In this document: positions 47,628 through 57,020 of the stretch, in pieces
Position numbering within the stretch: the stretch's first letter is position 1
Layout of the letters: each line of letters begins with the position of its first letter
From: Mycobacterium paraterrae
GTDB taxonomy: Bacteria; Actinomycetota; Actinomycetes; Mycobacteriales; Mycobacteriaceae
NCBI RefSeq assembly: GCF_022430545.2
Contig: NZ_CP092488.2
Location: forward strand, 4,836,001-4,900,000
Reading direction: 5' to 3'
Length of the DNA: 64,000 bases
Position numbers and translations under genes: made by a program
Notes under the pieces: model-generated
Databases searched by the model: none
Told to the model about the DNA's origin: nothing
What the model saw: the letters and a program-made list of their open reading frames with translations, nothing else

Positions 47628-48761
47628 CTAGTCACGGTTTACGGGCACAACGACCAGTTCGTGGGGACGGTGATTGACCGACTGGGCGCCGTCTTCGGCC
47701 ACCACCACGATGTCTTCGATGCGAGCCCCCCACCGGCCCGGGAAATAGATCCCGGGTTCGACGGAGAACGCCATACCGGCCTGCAGCGGCAGGTCGTTGC
47801 CGGCGACGATGTAGGGCTCTTCGTGCACCGACAACCCGATGCCGTGGCCGGTGCGGTGCACGAAATATTCGCCGAGCCCGGCTTCGTTGAGCACGTCGCG
47901 GGCCGCGGCGTCGACCTCCTCGGCGGTGACACCAGGACGCACTGAGTCGACAGCGGCCTGTTGCGCCCGCTGCAGGATTGAATACTGCTGCGCCACTTCG
48001 GGACTGGGCTCGCCGATGCTGTAGGTGCGGGTCGAGTCCGAGTTGTACCCGGGCGCATAGGGGCCGCCGATGTCGACGACGACGATGTCGCCGACCTCGA
48101 TCTCGCGGTCGGAATATTCGTGGTGTGGGTCGGCGCCATGAGGGCCGGAGCCGACGATGACGAACGCCGCCTCGGTATGTCCTTCGGCGACAATGGCTTC
48201 CGCGATGTCGGCGGCGACGTCGGCCTCGGTACGGCCGGGCACCAGAAATTCGGGCACCCGCGCGTGGACGCGGTCGATGGCCGCACCCGCCTTGCGCAGG
48301 GCGTCGACCTCGGCGGCGTCCTTGACCATCCGCAGTTGGCGCAGCACATCGGTGGCCAACACCGGCAGCGTGCCCAGGACGTCGGCCAGCGGCAATAGGT
48401 GCAGCGCGGGCATCGAGTCGGTGACGGCCGCCGCGACCGGAGCACCACCGAGAGCCTCGGCGACCAACGCGTAGGGATCGTCGCCGTCGACCCAATCCCG
48501 AACCGCGACACCGAGATCGGCGACCGCGGACTGCTTCAGCGACGCCAGCTCCAGTCGCGGCACGACGATGGTGGGATCGCCGGCGACCGGTAGCACCAGC
48601 GCGCTGAGACGTTCGAACGTCTGGGCGCGCGAGCCGACGAGATAGCGCAGGTCGTATCCCGGGCTGATCACCAGGCCGGCCAGGCCCGCCTTGGCGGTGG
48701 CGGCGGTCGCCGCCGCGATCCGGCGACGGTAGACCTCGGCATCGAAGCGGTCAGATCCCAT
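47628..48761 (-). CDS. pepE: M24-family dipeptidase (Xaa-Pro peptidase type)
   Basis: A 377-residue pita-bread metallopeptidase. The N-terminal creatinase-like domain covers about 1-130. Metal ligands in the C-terminal domain are Asp in VVVDIGGPY, Asp in NSDSTRTY, His in HRTGHGIGLSVHE, Glu in FSVEPGIYF and Glu in RIEDIVVV; all five are present. It matches M. tuberculosis PepE (Rv2089c). ATG 48761 gives the family length. It is divergent from the exonuclease gene with a 24-bp gap. Confidence 0.93.
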   Translation of the reverse strand: MGSDRFDAEVYRRRIAAATAATAKAGLAGLVISPGYDLRYLVGSRAQTFERLSALVLPVAGDPTIVVPRLELASLKQSAVADLGVAVRDWVDGDDPYALVAEALGGAPVAAAVTDSMPALHLLPLADVLGTLPVLATDVLRQLRMVKDAAEVDALRKAGAAIDRVHARVPEFLVPGRTEADVAADIAEAIVAEGHTEAAFVIVGSGPHGADPHHEYSDREIEVGDIVVVDIGGPYAPGYNSDSTRTYSIGEPSPEVAQQYSILQRAQQAAVDSVRPGVTAEEVDAAARDVLNEAGLGEYFVHRTGHGIGLSVHEEPYIVAGNDLPLQAGMAFSVEPGIYFPGRWGARIEDIVVVAEDGAQSVNHRPHELVVVPVNRD

Positions 48762-48785
48762 GGGTGCCAGATTAGCTGTGCGACG

Positions 48786-49754
48786 ATGACGGGCATGTCC
48801 GCACCGCTGCTGTTGCTCGACGGCGCGAGCATGTGGTTCCGCTCGTTCTTCGGCGTCCCCTCCTCCATCACCTCTCCGGACGGCCGGCCGGTCAACGCGG
48901 TCCGCGGTTTCGTCGATTCGATGGCGACCGTGATCACCCGGCACCGGCCCGGCCGCCTGGTGGTGTGTCTGGATCTGGACTGGCGACCGCAGTTCCGGGT
49001 CGACCGCATCCCGTCGTACAAGGCGCATCGGGTCGACCAAGAAAACCCAAGCGGCCAAGTCGATGTCGAGGAAGTACCCGACGATTTGTCGCCGCAGGTC
49101 GAGATGATCGCCGAGTTGCTCGACGCGTTCGGCATCTGCACCGGCGGCGCCGAGGGTTACGAGGCCGACGATGTGATCGGCACGCTGGCCGCCCAGGAGC
49201 GTCGCGACCCGGTGGTGGTGGTCAGCGGAGACCGCGATCTGCTGCAGGTGGTCCGCGACGATCCGGTCCAGATCCGGGTGCTCTACCTGGGTCGCGGTCT
49301 GACCAACGCGACGCTGCTGGGCCCGGCCGAGGTGGCGGAGCGCTACGGCGTGCCGGCCGATCGGGCCGGCGAAGGCTATGCCGAACTGGCGCTGCTGCGC
49401 GGCGACCCGTCCGACGGCCTGCCCGGCGTGCCCGGCGTCGGCGAGAAAACCGCGGCTACGCTGCTGGCCCAGCACGGCTCGCTGGAGGGCATTCTGGCCG
49501 CCGTCGATGACCCGAAATCCGCACTGGCCAAGGGCATCCGGGCGAAACTGCGGGCCGCCGCCGACTACATCGAGGACGCGGGCCCGGTGGTGGCGGTGGC
49601 CACCGACGCTCCGGTCACGCTGTCGACTGCCACCGATGCGCTACCGCTGGTCGCCGCCGATCCGGCGCGGGTCGCCGATCTCGCGACCCGCCTGGGGGTT
49701 GGGTCGTCGGTCGCGCGGCTGCAAAAAGCGCTCGACGCGCTGCCCGGACCGTGA
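48786..49754 (+). CDS. Stand-alone 5'-3' exonuclease (Rv2090-like)
   Basis: A 322-residue FEN-type nuclease of the PolA N-domain family. Metal Asp residues are in LLLDGASMWFRSFFG, VVCLDLDW, YEADDVIGTLAAQ and VVSGDRDLLQVV; the H3TH DNA-binding element is DGLPGVPGVGEKTAATLL. It probably trims flaps or RNA primers alongside PolA. ATG 48795 is a second possible start. It is close to Rv2090 in sequence and position. Confidence 0.9.
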   Translation: MTGMSAPLLLLDGASMWFRSFFGVPSSITSPDGRPVNAVRGFVDSMATVITRHRPGRLVVCLDLDWRPQFRVDRIPSYKAHRVDQENPSGQVDVEEVPDDLSPQVEMIAELLDAFGICTGGAEGYEADDVIGTLAAQERRDPVVVVSGDRDLLQVVRDDPVQIRVLYLGRGLTNATLLGPAEVAERYGVPADRAGEGYAELALLRGDPSDGLPGVPGVGEKTAATLLAQHGSLEGILAAVDDPKSALAKGIRAKLRAAADYIEDAGPVVAVATDAPVTLSTATDALPLVAADPARVADLATRLGVGSSVARLQKALDALPGP

Positions 49755-50528
49755 TTACTTGGGCCGACCGACTTCGTAGGTGCCCTTGTTGTCCTGAAAT
49801 GTCACGGTCACCGAGCGCTTGGTGCCGTCGATGCTGACGTCACAGTCGAACGTGGCGCCCTTCTTGACGGTCGGGTTCTGACCGTTGTTGCACTTGACGT
49901 CCTTGACGTTCTTCGCGCCGTAGCCATTGGTGCCGTCGGTGAGGATCTGCTGAACGCCGGCCTCGGCCTTGCCGACGTCGAGCTTGGTGGTGACGAAGAA
50001 TCCGGGCGCCCAGAAGCCCAGGACCAGGATTACCGCCACCACGACGGCGGCCAGCACCGCGGCGATCGTGCCGATCGTCTTCTTCGACCGCTGCGGCCCG
50101 GCGGGCGGTTGCCCATAAGGCGCCGGGTATTGCCCGTATTGCCCGGGCTGCCCGGGCTGTTGCGGGTATTGGCCGGGCTGCCCGTATTGACCCGGCTGGC
50201 CGTATTGCCCCGGTTGGCCGTACTGCGGGGGCTGTCCGTACGCGGCGGTCTGGCCGGCAGCGTACTGGCCCGGCTGCGGATATCCCTGTTGTGGATACTG
50301 CGGGTAGTACTGGGTCGGCGGCTGCTGATACTGCCCGTACTCGGTGGGCGTGTACGCGGGCGCTTGCCAGGTCTGCTGTTCGCCGCCAGCGGGTTGCCAG
50401 CCGTGTTCGCCGCCGGCTTGCTGCTGCCACGGCGAGGCCTGCTGGGTGTGGTCCTCGCCGGAGTACTGACCTTCACCCTGAGGCGGCTGCCACCCTTGCG
50501 TCGGGTCGGTTCCCTGCGGTCCACTCAT
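49755..50528 (-). CDS. DUF4333 membrane protein with Gln/Pro/Gly/Tyr-rich tail (Rv2091c-like)
   Basis: A 257-residue protein. Residues 1-145 are low complexity with QPGQYGQ-type repeats, and one helix follows (KTIGTIAAVLAAVVVAVILVL). A small extracellular DUF4333 domain ends the protein, with two Cys (VKCNNGQN and FDCDVSIDG). It matches M. tuberculosis Rv2091c. The disordered N-terminus faces the cytoplasm. The role is unknown. It lies between the exonuclease and helY. Confidence 0.87.
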   Translation of the reverse strand: MSGPQGTDPTQGWQPPQGEGQYSGEDHTQQASPWQQQAGGEHGWQPAGGEQQTWQAPAYTPTEYGQYQQPPTQYYPQYPQQGYPQPGQYAAGQTAAYGQPPQYGQPGQYGQPGQYGQPGQYPQQPGQPGQYGQYPAPYGQPPAGPQRSKKTIGTIAAVLAAVVVAVILVLGFWAPGFFVTTKLDVGKAEAGVQQILTDGTNGYGAKNVKDVKCNNGQNPTVKKGATFDCDVSIDGTKRSVTVTFQDNKGTYEVGRPK

Positions 50529-50601
50529 CGTGTCCCAGTCCTCTCAGTCGGCGATTGCGGTCCTCGCGTCGGTCGCCTAGCAACCGTAACCTCGGCTCAG
50601 C

Positions 50602-53379
50602 CTACCCGGCGTCAACTGCCACGACGCCGCGCCGAACCGCATCGATCGCCCGCTTGGCGGTCGCCCGTAACTCCGGCTGCGGCGCCGCGATGCGCACCTG
50701 GTCGAGCAGGTCAAGCACCTGCCGGCACCAGCGGACGAAATCTCCGGGTGACAGCGCCGACCCGCTTCCCTCGGTGTCGGCGGCGGCCAATGCGGTGACC
50801 AGATCGCCGCTGCTGGCCCAGCGGTAGATGGCGGCGACGAAACCGTCGTCGGGTTCGCGGCTGAGCGTGATCCGGTGCCGGTGCTCGTCGGCCCGCAACG
50901 TTGCCGACAGACGCCGGGTTTGCGTCAGGGCCTGACGCAGTCGCGACGTCGGGACTTGCTCGTTGCGCGGCCCCCCGGGGCCGTCACCACCGCGCGTCTC
51001 GAAGATCACCGCCGACAGCACCGCCGCCAGCTCGGCGTCCTTCAGGCCGGTCCATGCGTCGGTGCGCAGACACTCGGCGACCAGTAGGTCGCTTTCGCTG
51101 TAGATCCGGGCCAGCAGCCGACCGTCGTCGGTCACTGTGGGAGCGCCGTCTTCGAGCGCGATGAAGCCGCGTTCGGTGAGCAGGCCCACGATCCGATCGA
51201 AGGTGCGCGCCAGCGAGTTGGTGGCCGCGGCGACTTTCTTTTCCAGCGCGGCGTTGTCGCGTTCGATCCGCAGGTATCGCTCAGCCACCCGCATCCGGGT
51301 CTCGCGATCGGCGTCGCGATGGGCGGGATGGCGACGCATCTTCTCTCGCAGCGCCGCCAATTCGGGATCGCCGTCACCGCTCTCGGTGCGCTTGCCACGG
51401 CGTTCACCGATGCCGGCGATTCCGGCGGCCGCGGAACGCAACGCCGAGGCTAGGTCACGACGGACCCGGGGTTGCCGATGCTCGATGCGCTTGGGCAAGG
51501 TCATCGACCCGACCGGCGCTGACTCACCGGAGTAGTCGGCCGAGGAAATTCTTCCGGCCCAACGGTTTTCGGTCAGCACCAGCGGCCGGGGGTCGGAGTC
51601 GTCACGGGCTGGTTCCAAGACGACGGCCAAGCCGCCGCGCCGGCCGTGGGTGAGCGTGATGATGTCGCCCTTGCGGAGCGCGGAAAGGGCGTTGTTGATT
51701 GCCTGCCGGCGCTGCACCCGCGACGCCCGCGCCTGGGCGCGTTCGTGCTGGCTGATCTGCTCGCGGAGCCTGGCGTAGTCGAGAATGGCCGCGTCTTTGC
51801 CGCCGAGTTCGGCGGCGACGTCGTCGAGCATCCGCTGGCCACGCTCGACTCCGCGAACCAGGCTCACCACCGAGCGGTCGGCCTGGTACTGCGCGAACGA
51901 CCGTTCCAGCAATCGGTGCGCCTGCTCGGTTCCCACTCGGTTGACCAGGTTGATCGTCATGTTGTAGGACGGCGCGAACGAACTGCGCAATGGGAAGGTG
52001 CGGGTCGACGCCAGTCCGGCGACCTCGGCAGGTTCGGTGGTGTCGTCACCCGGATTCCACAGCACGACGGCGTGCCCCTCGACGTCGATGCCGCGCCGGC
52101 CGGCCCGGCCGGTCAGCTGCGTGTACTCGCCGGGTGTCAGGGGCAGATGCTGCTCGCCGTTGTATTTGACCAGCCGCTCCAACACCACCGTGCGGGCCGG
52201 CATATTGATGCCCAAAGCCAATGTCTCGGTGGCGAATACAGCGCGGATCAGCCCGGCGGTGAACAATTCCTCGACGGTGTGCCGGAACACCGGCAGCATG
52301 CCGGCGTGATGGGCGGCGATGCCGCGCAGCAACGCTTCGCGCCACTCGTAATAGCCGAGCACCTCGAGGTCGGTGTCTTCCAGGTCGCCGCAGCGATGGT
52401 CGATCACCTCGGCAATCTGCGCGCGCTCCTCGTCGGTGGTCAGCCGCAGCGACGACCGCAGACACTGCGTGACGGCGGCGTCGCAGCCGACGCGAGAAAA
52501 GATGAAGGTGATCGCCGGCAGCAGGCCGTCCGCGTCGAGCATCCGGATCACGTCGGGACGCGACGGCGGGCGGTAGAAGCCGCGGTGCTCCGAGCGTCCC
52601 TGGCCTCCACGCCCGCCGCGCCGCGGACCTCGCCAATCGGACAATCGGTCGGCCTCGCGGCGATGAGCGATGTGGCGCAGCAGGTTCGGGTCGACGATCG
52701 CGTGCCGCCGGTCCCCTGGCTCGTGCGCGTCATAATCGAACAGGTCGAAGAGTCGCTTGCCGACCAGCATGTGCTGCCACAGCGGGACCGGCCGGTGGTC
52801 GTCGACCACCACGGTGGTGTCGCCGCGCACGGTCTGAATCCAGCCGCCGAACTCCTCGGCATTGCTGACCGTCGCGGACAGGCTGACCAGCCGCACGTCC
52901 TCGGGCAGGTGCAGGATCACCTCTTCCCACACCGCGCCCCGCATCCGGTCGGCGAGGAAGTGCACCTCGTCCATCACCACGTACGAAAGACCTCGCAGCG
53001 CAGGCGAATCCGCGTAGAGCATGTTGCGTAACACCTCGGTGGTCATCACCACCACCGGCGCTTCGGCGTTGACCGACACATCCCCGGTGAGCAACCCGAT
53101 CTGCTCTTTGCCGTAGCGGGCGACGAAGTCGCTGTGCTTCTGGTTGCTCAGCGCCTTGATGGGCGTGGTGTAGAAGCATTTGCCGCCCGAGGCCAGCGCG
53201 AGGTGCACCGCGAACTCGCCGACGATGGTCTTGCCGGCCCCGGTCGGAGCGCACACCAAGACACCGTGGCCGCCCTCCAGTGCCACGCAAGCCCGCCGCT
53301 GGAACGGGTCGAGCTCGAACGCCAATTCGGCTGCGAAGCGGTCGAATTCGCCGGGGGAAGTATCAGGTGATGTCGTCAT
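50602..53379 (-). CDS. helY: Ski2-like DEVH-box helicase
   Basis: A 925-residue superfamily 2 helicase. Motif I is CAPTGAGKTIV, motif Ia TPIKALSNQK, motif II VVMDEVHFLAD, motif III VSLSATVSN, motif V ATETLALGINMPA and motif VI QLTGRAGRRGID. The C-terminal half has the Ski2/Mtr4-type arch region and a helical end. M. tuberculosis HelY (Rv2092c) has the same order. It is thought to act on RNA, possibly with exonucleases. ATG 53379 lies 17 bases inside tatC, so the two are co-translated. Confidence 0.94.
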   Translation of the reverse strand: MTTSPDTSPGEFDRFAAELAFELDPFQRRACVALEGGHGVLVCAPTGAGKTIVGEFAVHLALASGGKCFYTTPIKALSNQKHSDFVARYGKEQIGLLTGDVSVNAEAPVVVMTTEVLRNMLYADSPALRGLSYVVMDEVHFLADRMRGAVWEEVILHLPEDVRLVSLSATVSNAEEFGGWIQTVRGDTTVVVDDHRPVPLWQHMLVGKRLFDLFDYDAHEPGDRRHAIVDPNLLRHIAHRREADRLSDWRGPRRGGRGGQGRSEHRGFYRPPSRPDVIRMLDADGLLPAITFIFSRVGCDAAVTQCLRSSLRLTTDEERAQIAEVIDHRCGDLEDTDLEVLGYYEWREALLRGIAAHHAGMLPVFRHTVEELFTAGLIRAVFATETLALGINMPARTVVLERLVKYNGEQHLPLTPGEYTQLTGRAGRRGIDVEGHAVVLWNPGDDTTEPAEVAGLASTRTFPLRSSFAPSYNMTINLVNRVGTEQAHRLLERSFAQYQADRSVVSLVRGVERGQRMLDDVAAELGGKDAAILDYARLREQISQHERAQARASRVQRRQAINNALSALRKGDIITLTHGRRGGLAVVLEPARDDSDPRPLVLTENRWAGRISSADYSGESAPVGSMTLPKRIEHRQPRVRRDLASALRSAAAGIAGIGERRGKRTESGDGDPELAALREKMRRHPAHRDADRETRMRVAERYLRIERDNAALEKKVAAATNSLARTFDRIVGLLTERGFIALEDGAPTVTDDGRLLARIYSESDLLVAECLRTDAWTGLKDAELAAVLSAVIFETRGGDGPGGPRNEQVPTSRLRQALTQTRRLSATLRADEHRHRITLSREPDDGFVAAIYRWASSGDLVTALAAADTEGSGSALSPGDFVRWCRQVLDLLDQVRIAAPQPELRATAKRAIDAVRRGVVAVDAG

Positions 53380-54322
53380 GAGGTCCGGACATGCTCGACG
53401 GGGCGCCCACTGCGGAGGGTGGCTCGACCGTGGACGGCGGTTCGATGACCGAGGCCTCGTCGTCGGCTGGAGCCTCGGCGGCGATGAGCGCTTCGCGCCT
53501 GGCTTTACGTTTGTCGTGCACGCGGGCGATCTGGATGGCCAATTCGAGCAGCAGGGTCAGCGCCAGGCCCAGCGCTGTCATCGAGAACGGATCGGAGCCT
53601 GGCGTGAAGATAGCGGCGAAGACGAACATCGCGAAGATCAGGCCGCGCCGCCACGACTTCAGCCGCTGATAGGGCAGCACTCCGACGAAGTTCAGCATCA
53701 CGACCAGCAGAGGAAATTCGAAGCTGACCCCGAACACCAACAGCAGGTTGATCAGGAAGCCGAAATACCGGTCGCCGGACAGCGCGGTCACCTGCACGTC
53801 GCTGCCCACGGTCAACAGGAACTGGAGGGCCTTCGCCAGCACCAGGTAGGCGAGCACGGCGCCGGTCACGAACAGCAGCGCCGCCGGCATCACGAATGCG
53901 ACCGCGAAACGCTTCTCCTTCTTGTACAGCCCTGGGGTGATGAAGGCCCAAAGTTGGTAGAGCCACATCGGGCAGGCCATTACCACGCCGGCCGTCAGCG
54001 CGACCTTCAGCCGAAGCATGAATTGCTCGAACGGCGCGGTCGCCAGCAACCGGCATTGTCCGTTCGCGATGTCGGCGCGCGCTGATGCCGGTAGGGCGCA
54101 GTAGGGGTGCCGCAGCCACTCGCCCAGGCTTTCCAATCCGAACAGCGAGTGGGAGTACCACACGAATCCGATCGCGGTCGTGATCGAGATGGTCGCCAGC
54201 GAGATCAGCAGCCGGGTTCGCAGCTCGGTGAGATGAGCGACCAGCGACATCGTCGCGTCGGGATTGGTGCGGCTGCGACGGGAACGCGGATCTAGCCGCC
54301 TGAATAAACCGGTGGTGCGCAC
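53363..54322 (-). CDS. tatC: Sec-independent translocase TatC
   Basis: A 319-residue six-helix membrane protein that recognises twin-arginine signal peptides. Landmarks are SLVAHLTELRTRLLISL (with the conserved Glu of the signal-binding site), PMWLYQLWAFITPGLYKKEKR (shown as WLYQLWAFITPGLYKKEKR), FELPL-like VSFEFPLLVVML and FTPGSDPFSM. The C-terminus carries an extra charged tail of about 50 residues. GTG 54322 is chosen. It follows tatA, as in M. tuberculosis. Confidence 0.95.
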   Translation of the reverse strand: MRTTGLFRRLDPRSRRSRTNPDATMSLVAHLTELRTRLLISLATISITTAIGFVWYSHSLFGLESLGEWLRHPYCALPASARADIANGQCRLLATAPFEQFMLRLKVALTAGVVMACPMWLYQLWAFITPGLYKKEKRFAVAFVMPAALLFVTGAVLAYLVLAKALQFLLTVGSDVQVTALSGDRYFGFLINLLLVFGVSFEFPLLVVMLNFVGVLPYQRLKSWRRGLIFAMFVFAAIFTPGSDPFSMTALGLALTLLLELAIQIARVHDKRKARREALIAAEAPADDEASVIEPPSTVEPPSAVGAPSSMSGPHDDIT

Positions 54323-54361
54323 AGTTGCGTGGCGCTCGGGCGCCGTGGCGGCGGAGCCAGG

Positions 54362-54604
54362 CTAGGCCGAGCGACCGTCAGCCGCAGGCGGCTCGACCCG
54401 CTCGGAATGCACCGGCTGCGCCGGCGCGGCTTGGGTGGCGGACGCTTCGGGCTTGTTGTCGCTTTGCAGTTCGCGGACCTCGGACTTGAAGATCCGCAAC
54501 GATTTGCCCAGTGAGCGTGCGGCGTCGGGAAGCCTCTTGGCGCCGAACAGAACAATCACCAGGACCGCGATGATAGCCAGGTGACCCGGAGTCAGAGCGT
54601 TCAC
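54362..54604 (-). CDS. tatA: Twin-arginine translocase pore subunit TatA
   Basis: An 80-residue protein: short N-terminus, one helix LAIIAVLVIVLFGAKRLPD and the amphipathic helix AARSLGKSLRIFKSEV, then a polar tail. The FG hinge is conserved. GTG 54604 gives the normal length. It lies 39 bp upstream of tatC on the same strand. Confidence 0.95.
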   Translation of the reverse strand: MNALTPGHLAIIAVLVIVLFGAKRLPDAARSLGKSLRIFKSEVRELQSDNKPEASATQAAPAQPVHSERVEPPAADGRSA

Positions 54605-54654
54605 TTGTGTTTACCTCCAGATGTCTCCACGATGCTACCGCAGCCGCGGTTCGA

Positions 54655-55626
54655 TCAGCCGGACCGCGCCGCGGCCTGGTAAGCCTCCAGCGCCGCGGCG
54701 GCGGCCGCGGACACCCGCGTGGCCAACGAGTCCGGGCCCAGCACCTGCACCGATGATCCCAGCCCGAGCACCTGGCGCGCCATCCACTCTTCGGAGGCGT
54801 AGGTCATCGCCGCCTCGGTATAGCCGTCGGGCAGCTCGTTCAGTAGTCGCATCGGGTAGTACTCGAACATCCAGGAAGCTTCCGGCGCCAGCCGCAGCCT
54901 CGCTGACGGCAGCGACGGATCGGCGTCGAACAGCGAGGTGTTCGGCGGAGCCTGGGTCGCAGGTTCCGGCGGTGCGGCGGGCTCGTCGAGCACGGCCGCG
55001 TCGACGATGCGGTCGAATCGGAACAGCCGCACGCCTTCGGCCTCTCGCGACCATGCCTCCAGGTAGCTCTGGTCGCCGACCAGTACGAGCCGGATCGGGT
55101 CGACGATCCGGGTGGCCAGGGTGTCGTGTGAGGCGGCGTAGTAGTCGATGCTCAGCGCCTTGGAGTCCCGCACCGCGGCGCGCACCGCGGCGGCGGCCGC
55201 GCTCTCGGCCGGGGCGGGTGCGTCGACCGCGCTGACGTCGTTGCCGAGCCCGGCGGCCCCGGCGGCCGCCTCGATCTTGGCGATCGCGCTGCGCGCTGCC
55301 TCCGGGTCGACGAGGCCCGGGATGTCGGCGAGGGCGCGTAACGCCACCAGCAGCCCGGTCGCCTCCGGCGATGTCAGCTTCAGCGGCGTGTCCATCCCGG
55401 CCGAGAACGTCACCTCGATGGTGTCGCCGGTGAATTCGAAGTCGATCAGGTCGCCCGGCCCGTAGCCCGGCAGCCCACACAGCCACAGCTGGTCGAGGTC
55501 CTCCCCTAGTTGCTTGACCGAGACGCCGAGGTCGGCGGCCGCTTGAGCGCGGGTGACCCGCGGGTTGGCCTGGAAATACGGGACCATGTTCAGCAGCCGC
55601 ACCAGGCGCGTCGACACGGGAGTCAT
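54655..55626 (-). CDS. pafC: WYL-domain regulator PafC
   Basis: A 323-residue protein with an N-terminal winged helix (RLVRLLNMVPYFQANPRVT, AAADLGVSVKQLGEDLDQLW), a WYL domain with strand KALSIDYYAAS and ligand-contact Arg, and a WCX C-terminal extension. With PafB it forms the heterodimer that turns on the LexA-independent DNA-damage response in mycobacteria; PafBC are not needed for pupylation itself. Its ATG overlaps the pafB stop (ATGA), so both are made together. Confidence 0.94.
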   Translation of the reverse strand: MTPVSTRLVRLLNMVPYFQANPRVTRAQAAADLGVSVKQLGEDLDQLWLCGLPGYGPGDLIDFEFTGDTIEVTFSAGMDTPLKLTSPEATGLLVALRALADIPGLVDPEAARSAIAKIEAAAGAAGLGNDVSAVDAPAPAESAAAAAVRAAVRDSKALSIDYYAASHDTLATRIVDPIRLVLVGDQSYLEAWSREAEGVRLFRFDRIVDAAVLDEPAAPPEPATQAPPNTSLFDADPSLPSARLRLAPEASWMFEYYPMRLLNELPDGYTEAAMTYASEEWMARQVLGLGSSVQVLGPDSLATRVSAAAAAALEAYQAAARSG

Positions 55627-56621
55627 CGCCGCTCCTCCTCGTCGCGAACGTGACCCCGCAGCAGGTCGAGCACCTCGTCGCGCAACGTCTGCGGTTCCAG
55701 CACGACGGCGTCGGCGGCGTAGCCGGCGATATCCCGAGCCAGCCGGCCGAAGGTGCCGACGTCGACCTCGATGACGTCGCCGTCGCGGCCGTTGAGTTGC
55801 CGCGCGCCCAGCGACGTTCCGATCCGGCGCAGCGCCGTCGCGCGACCGTCGGCAACCCAGACCTGGGCCTTGACGCCCGTCGGCGCATCACCGACGGCCT
55901 TGGCGACGATATCGCGCAGGTCGACGCCCTGGGGAGTGGTGACCGCGCCGGGCGGTCCGATCGGCGTCACCTCGGCGCCGATGCGCGACAGCCGGAACGT
56001 CCGGGTCGCGTTGCGGTCGCGGTCGTGCCCGACGACATACCAGCGGCCCTTCTCGGTGATCACCCCCCACGGCTCGACGGTGCGCAGGGTGTACGGCTCG
56101 GTGCGCGACGGGCGATGCGGAAACTGAACGGCCTGCCGGGCCGTCACCGCTGACAGTAAGGCGTTCAGCACGTCCTCCGACCCCCGCAGCCCGACGCTGC
56201 CCACCGGTGACGCGATCGCGATCGGAGCATCGGGGTCGACATCGATGCCGGCTGCCCGCAGCTTCAGCAGTGCTCCCTGAGTGGCAGTGATCAGCTCGGG
56301 CGACTCCCACAGCTGGGTGGCCACCGCGACCGCGGCAGCCTCGTCCCCGGTCAGCTCGACGGCGGGCAAGGCGTAGGTGTCGCGGTTGATCCGGTAACCC
56401 TCGACCGGGTCGTAGGACGACACTCGGCCGGTTTCCAGCGGGATGCCCAGATCGCGGAGTTCGTTCTTGTCGCGCTCGAACATTCGAGAGAACGCTTCGT
56501 CGCTGGCGCTGTCGGCGTATCCGGCCACGCTCGTCCGGATCTTCTCAGCGGTGATGTAGCTACGGGTGGACAGCAGTGCGATGACGAGGTTCATCAATCG
56601 CTCGACTTTGGAGACCGCCAC
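55623..56621 (-). CDS. pafB: WYL-domain regulator PafB
   Basis: A 332-residue partner of PafC. The N-terminus has a winged helix (RLMNLVIALLSTRSYITAEK, then FERDKNELRDLGIPLETG). The WYL domain includes RTEPYTLRTVEPWGVITEKG (shown as TVEPWGVITEKGRWYVVGHD) and FRLSRIG, and the C-terminus carries the WCX part. GTG 56621 is the start. In M. tuberculosis pafA lies directly upstream; here a whiB-like gene and a tetR lie in between. Confidence 0.94.
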   Translation of the reverse strand: MAVSKVERLMNLVIALLSTRSYITAEKIRTSVAGYADSASDEAFSRMFERDKNELRDLGIPLETGRVSSYDPVEGYRINRDTYALPAVELTGDEAAAVAVATQLWESPELITATQGALLKLRAAGIDVDPDAPIAIASPVGSVGLRGSEDVLNALLSAVTARQAVQFPHRPSRTEPYTLRTVEPWGVITEKGRWYVVGHDRDRNATRTFRLSRIGAEVTPIGPPGAVTTPQGVDLRDIVAKAVGDAPTGVKAQVWVADGRATALRRIGTSLGARQLNGRDGDVIEVDVGTFGRLARDIAGYAADAVVLEPQTLRDEVLDLLRGHVRDEEERR

Positions 56622-56657
56622 GCGTACGAGATTAGGGCAATAGCTTGCGCGGCAATG

Positions 56658-56954
56658 TCAATGGATCGCGGACGCGACGGCATCCGAGCGTGCCTGCCTG
56701 CCATACGCGGCGAGCGAACGCAGCTGGCGCAGCGCGAACGCGCGACGCCGCCCGTACTCGGGGATGTGCACCCCCGACCATATGCCCTGCGCTCCGGGTG
56801 TCTTCAAGGCGTCCTCTGCGCACGCCCAACGCCGCGGGCACGCTCGGCACAACGCCTTGAGGGCCGGGTCGTCCCCGCCGTCGAACCATCGGTCCGCGTC
56901 GGCGAAGCAGGGCGGGTTGGTCAGTGGAAGGGGCATGTCAAACGTCACTGGCAC
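56658..56954 (-). CDS. WhiB-family iron-sulphur regulator
   Basis: A 98-residue Wbl protein. Four cluster Cys are in NPPCFADADRWF, ALCRACPRRWACAEDAL (three Cys in the CxxC...C pattern), the turn motif is GIWSGVHIPEYGRRR (G(V/I)WGG variant), and the C-terminus is basic for DNA or sigma-factor contacts. GTG 56954 is chosen because GGGAGAA lies six bases upstream. The 4Fe-4S cluster would sense redox or NO. It is divergent from the tetR frame, with palindromes between them, and lies 36 bp upstream of pafB, so it may be co-transcribed with pafBC. Confidence 0.85.
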   Translation of the reverse strand: MPVTFDMPLPLTNPPCFADADRWFDGGDDPALKALCRACPRRWACAEDALKTPGAQGIWSGVHIPEYGRRRAFALRQLRSLAAYGRQARSDAVASAIH

Positions 56955-56982
56955 GGTTGGTTCTCCCGTCGTGGGGCGTGTT

Positions 56983-57020
56983 CCAATATGGACGTATTGG
57001 ACGACGATATGACCATATTG
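56983..57020. promoter_or_regulatory. Palindromic operator between whiB-like and tetR
   Basis: CCAATA and TATTGG surround a 6-bp centre (56983-57000). A wider inverted repeat pairs CAATATGG (56984-56991) with CCATATTG (57013-57020). They overlap the likely start of the tetR frame and are about 30 bp from the whiB start. This is the usual place for a TetR operator. Confidence 0.55.

Noticed and set aside
50100..50500. Short repeats resembling a CRISPR array
   Set aside because: They are codon repeats of the Gln/Pro/Gly/Tyr-rich tail of the Rv2091c-like protein. There are no unique spacers, and no cas genes occur in the window.
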